Position numbers and translations under genes: made by a program. The notes beneath the pieces are model-generated. The model did not search any database. It saw only the letters and a list, made by a program, of their open reading frames with translations, and had not been told where the DNA came from. A stretch of DNA of 64,000 nt from Streptomyces sp. ISL-43. Lineage in GTDB: Bacteria > Actinomycetota > Actinomycetes > Streptomycetales > Streptomycetaceae. Positions 61,839 to 64,000 of the stretch are shown in pieces; position 1 is the stretch's first letter, and every line of letters starts with the position of its first letter. The stretch spans positions 372,339 to 436,338 of the forward strand of contig NZ_JAGGOT010000013.1 in assembly GCF_018614195.1 (NCBI RefSeq), read 5' to 3'.

Positions 61839-64000
61839 ATGCGCTTTCGCGGGAAATCCATCCGCCGGAAGATCGTGGCGTTGCTCCTTGTGCCGCTCGT
61901 CTCCCTGACCGCCCTCTGGGGCTTCTCGACCGTGCTCACGGGCCGTCAGGCCGTCCAACTCCTCGATGTCGCCTACGTCATCGACAAGGTCGGCTACCCC
62001 ATCGAGGACGTCGTCCGCGTCATCCAGAAGGAACGCCGCCAGACCCTCGTGGTCATCGGCGACCCCCGCGCCTCCACCGCCACCTCCGAGCTCGCCAAGC
62101 GCCGCGCCGAAACCGACGGGGCGATCGCGAAGATCACCGCCGACGCCGAGGACCCCGAGGTCGTCGACGAGCTCAGCGCGGCCACCGCCCAGCGCCTGCG
62201 CTCCATCCTCGACGCCCTCCACGGCATCGGCGCCCTGCGCGCCGCGGTGGACTCCTCGGGCTCCCTCGACACCGGCCAGGCCCTGGAGCTCTACAACCGG
62301 CTCGTCGACCCCTGCTACGAGTTCCTGCTGAACCTTCACGCACTCGAGAACGTGGAGATGGACAAGCAGGGCCGCGCCCTGGTCGGCATCACCCGCGCCC
62401 GCGAGACGCTCTCGCGCGAGGACGCGGTCGTCGCGGCGGCCCTCGCCGCCCGCAACGTCAGCCCGGCCGACATCCGGCGCGTCTCCGACTACGTCGCCAA
62501 CCGCAAACTGCTCTACGAGTTCAACCTCGCGATCCTCCCGTCGGCCGACCGGGACCAGTTCGAGCAGTACTGGAACAACCCCGAGAGCCGGGCCCTGCGC
62601 GAGGCGGAGGAACGGTTCATCGCGGCGGGCACCGGCAAGACCACGCGCAACGTCGCCCCCGCCCAGTGGGACGGCGCCGCGCAGAGGGTCCTCGACGACC
62701 TCGCCGAGATGGGCACCGGCGCCGGCGACCGCTACCAAGAGCGCGTCGAGCCGGTGGCCATGAGCGTCCTGGTCCAGGCCGCCGTCGCCGGCATCCTCGG
62801 CTTCATCGCCCTCCTCGTCTCCCTCGTCCTGTCCGTACGCATCGGCCGCGAGCTGATCCGCGACCTGTCCCGGCTCCGCAAGGAGGCCCACGAGGTCTCC
62901 GGCGTCCGCCTCCCCGGCGTGATGCGCCGCCTCGCCGCCGGCGAGCACGTGGACGTGGAGACCGAGGCGCCCCGCCTGGAGTACGAGAAGGACGAGGTCG
63001 GCCAGGTCGGCCAGGCCCTCAACAGCCTCCAGCGCGCGGCCATCGAGGCCGCCGTCAAGCAGGCGGAGCTACGGCGGGGCGTTTCCGAGGTCTTCGTCAA
63101 CCTGGCCCGCCGCAACCAAGTGCTGCTGCACCGCCAGCTCACCCTGCTCGACACCATGGAGCGGCGCACCGAGGACACCGAGGAGCTCGCCGACCTCTTC
63201 CGCCTCGACCACATGACCACCCGCATGCGCCGCCACGCCGAGGGCCTGGTGATCCTCTCCGGCGCCGCGCCCTCCCGGCAGTGGCGCAAGCCCGTCCAGC
63301 TGATGGACGTCGTACGGGCGGCCGTCGCCGAGGTCGAGGACTACGAGCGCATCGAGGTGCGCCGACTGCCCCGCCTGGGCATCGCAGGCCCGGCGGTCGC
63401 CGACGTCACCCACCTCATCGCCGAACTCCTGGAGAACGCCACCGTGTTCTCCCCGCCGCACACGGCGGTCCAGGTCCTCGGCGAGCGCGTGGCCAACGGC
63501 TTCACCCTCGAGATCCACGACCGGGGCCTCGGCATGACCCCGGAGGCCCAGCTCGACGCCAACCTCCGGCTGGCCGAGACCCCCGAGTTCGAGCTCTCCG
63601 ACACCGACCGTCTCGGCCTCTTCGTGGTCAGCCGCCTCGCGCAGCGCCACGACGTCAAGGTCGGCCTCCAGCCCAGCCCCTACGGAGGCACCACCGCGGT
63701 GGTCTTCCTCCCGGTGGCCCTGCTGACGGAGGCCCCCGAAACCAACGGCACCGGCATCCGGCTGGCCGGCGGCAAGGCCGTCGGCGGCTCCGCCCGCCCC
63801 GCGGCGGCGGCCGTCGAGGGCGCGCCCGCCGACCGCCGGCTCCCGGCCGGCGCCGAACTGCGCGGCCCCGTCGAGCTGGAGGCCCCGATCGGCCTGCTGG
63901 GGCTGGACGACCCCGCCACCGTCCTCGACGAGACCCCCAGCGGCGTCGCGGGCCTCACCGGGGTCACCGCGACCGGCGCCGGCTCCAAGGGGGGCCGGCC
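61839..64000 (+). CDS. Sensor histidine kinase with NIT domain, conservon CvnA-type (3' end beyond window)
   Basis: At least 720 residues, cut by the right edge. Order: basic N-terminus and first membrane helix (RRKIVALLLVPLVSLTALWGF); an extracytoplasmic all-helical nitrate/nitrite-sensing-type domain (~45-300, including VIQKERRQTLVVIG); second helix (VLVQAAVAGILGFIALLVSLVLSVRIG); HAMP region; the H-box-like region FRLDHMTTRMRRHAEGLVILSG; and HATPase with ELLENATVFSPPHT, HDRGLGMTPEA and GLFVVSRLA. The tail is Ala/Pro-rich. This is the CvnA head of Streptomyces conservons, normally followed by roadblock, DUF742 and small-GTPase genes. ATG 61839 follows GGGAGG. Confidence 0.9.
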   Translation, partial: MRFRGKSIRRKIVALLLVPLVSLTALWGFSTVLTGRQAVQLLDVAYVIDKVGYPIEDVVRVIQKERRQTLVVIGDPRASTATSELAKRRAETDGAIAKITADAEDPEVVDELSAATAQRLRSILDALHGIGALRAAVDSSGSLDTGQALELYNRLVDPCYEFLLNLHALENVEMDKQGRALVGITRARETLSREDAVVAAALAARNVSPADIRRVSDYVANRKLLYEFNLAILPSADRDQFEQYWNNPESRALREAEERFIAAGTGKTTRNVAPAQWDGAAQRVLDDLAEMGTGAGDRYQERVEPVAMSVLVQAAVAGILGFIALLVSLVLSVRIGRELIRDLSRLRKEAHEVSGVRLPGVMRRLAAGEHVDVETEAPRLEYEKDEVGQVGQALNSLQRAAIEAAVKQAELRRGVSEVFVNLARRNQVLLHRQLTLLDTMERRTEDTEELADLFRLDHMTTRMRRHAEGLVILSGAAPSRQWRKPVQLMDVVRAAVAEVEDYERIEVRRLPRLGIAGPAVADVTHLIAELLENATVFSPPHTAVQVLGERVANGFTLEIHDRGLGMTPEAQLDANLRLAETPEFELSDTDRLGLFVVSRLAQRHDVKVGLQPSPYGGTTAVVFLPVALLTEAPETNGTGIRLAGGKAVGGSARPAAAAVEGAPADRRLPAGAELRGPVELEAPIGLLGLDDPATVLDETPSGVAGLTGVTATGAGSKGGR

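Overview
The window is a piece of a Streptomyces chromosome, or a very close relative. Base composition is over 70% GC with strong G/C at third codon positions. GTG starts and four-base ATGA/GTGA overlaps are common. The gene content is typical of the genus: RbpA, a conservon-type sensor kinase, DUF5995, SPW-repeat and DUF6230/DUF6114 proteins, an ECF41-type sigma factor, and a GH18 chitinase with the genus-specific promoter repeats. I see no integrase, transposase, phage genes, CRISPR array, rRNA or tRNA. The order of core genes (rib operon, hisE-hisG, paired CNNM proteins, ppm, fxsA, rbpA) resembles the conserved core next to SCO14xx in S. coelicolor. That comparison is from memory and unchecked.

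Layout. 1-9.0 kb: end of a GNAT acetyltransferase, a decayed glutathione-transferase-like fragment, a nitrilase/flavin monooxygenase pair, two minus-strand hypotheticals, an NCS2 nucleobase permease, and a divergent MFS/ROK-regulator pair with a palindromic operator. 9.2-15.0 kb: a secreted S41 peptidase, an ECF41 sigma/NmrA-like reductase pair, and a modular chitinase with dre-like direct repeats over its promoter. 15.1-21.1 kb: an FMN riboswitch and the riboflavin operon ribD-ribE-ribM-ribBA-ribH, running into hisE-hisG. 21.1-24.3 kb: a PH-domain protein and two coupled CNNM/CorC-type proteins. 24.3-32.9 kb: a TPR+CbxX AAA ATPase, a uridine-kinase-like protein, a secreted C39 peptidase, an SPW protein, and a DUF6230/DUF6114/membrane-protein operon divergent from a TetR gene.

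33-49.4 kb: an acyl-CoA dehydrogenase, a phosphotransferase with a partner protein, an Lrp regulator, an amidohydrolase, the protein-mannosylation enzyme Ppm, FxsA, RbpA with a clear SigR promoter, an Atg22-like transporter, a GDPD phosphodiesterase, a MocR regulator, a degenerate FtsK-like protein with a small membrane partner, and an ankyrin protein. 49.4-53.5 kb: a 22-codon ORF, a HEAT-like protein, and the 5-oxoprolinase genes pxpA-pxpB-pxpC.

The most striking locus is 53.66-61.06 kb. It is a three-component SMC-like operon in the order kleisin-like, MukE-like, SMC-like, as in MksFEB and JetABC. A 15-bp tandem repeat lies between the first two genes. There is no adjacent JetD/MksG nuclease, and the SMC head has Asp-Asn where a Walker B Asp-Glu is expected. 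The first gene appears to be leaderless. The window ends inside a conservon CvnA-type sensor kinase.
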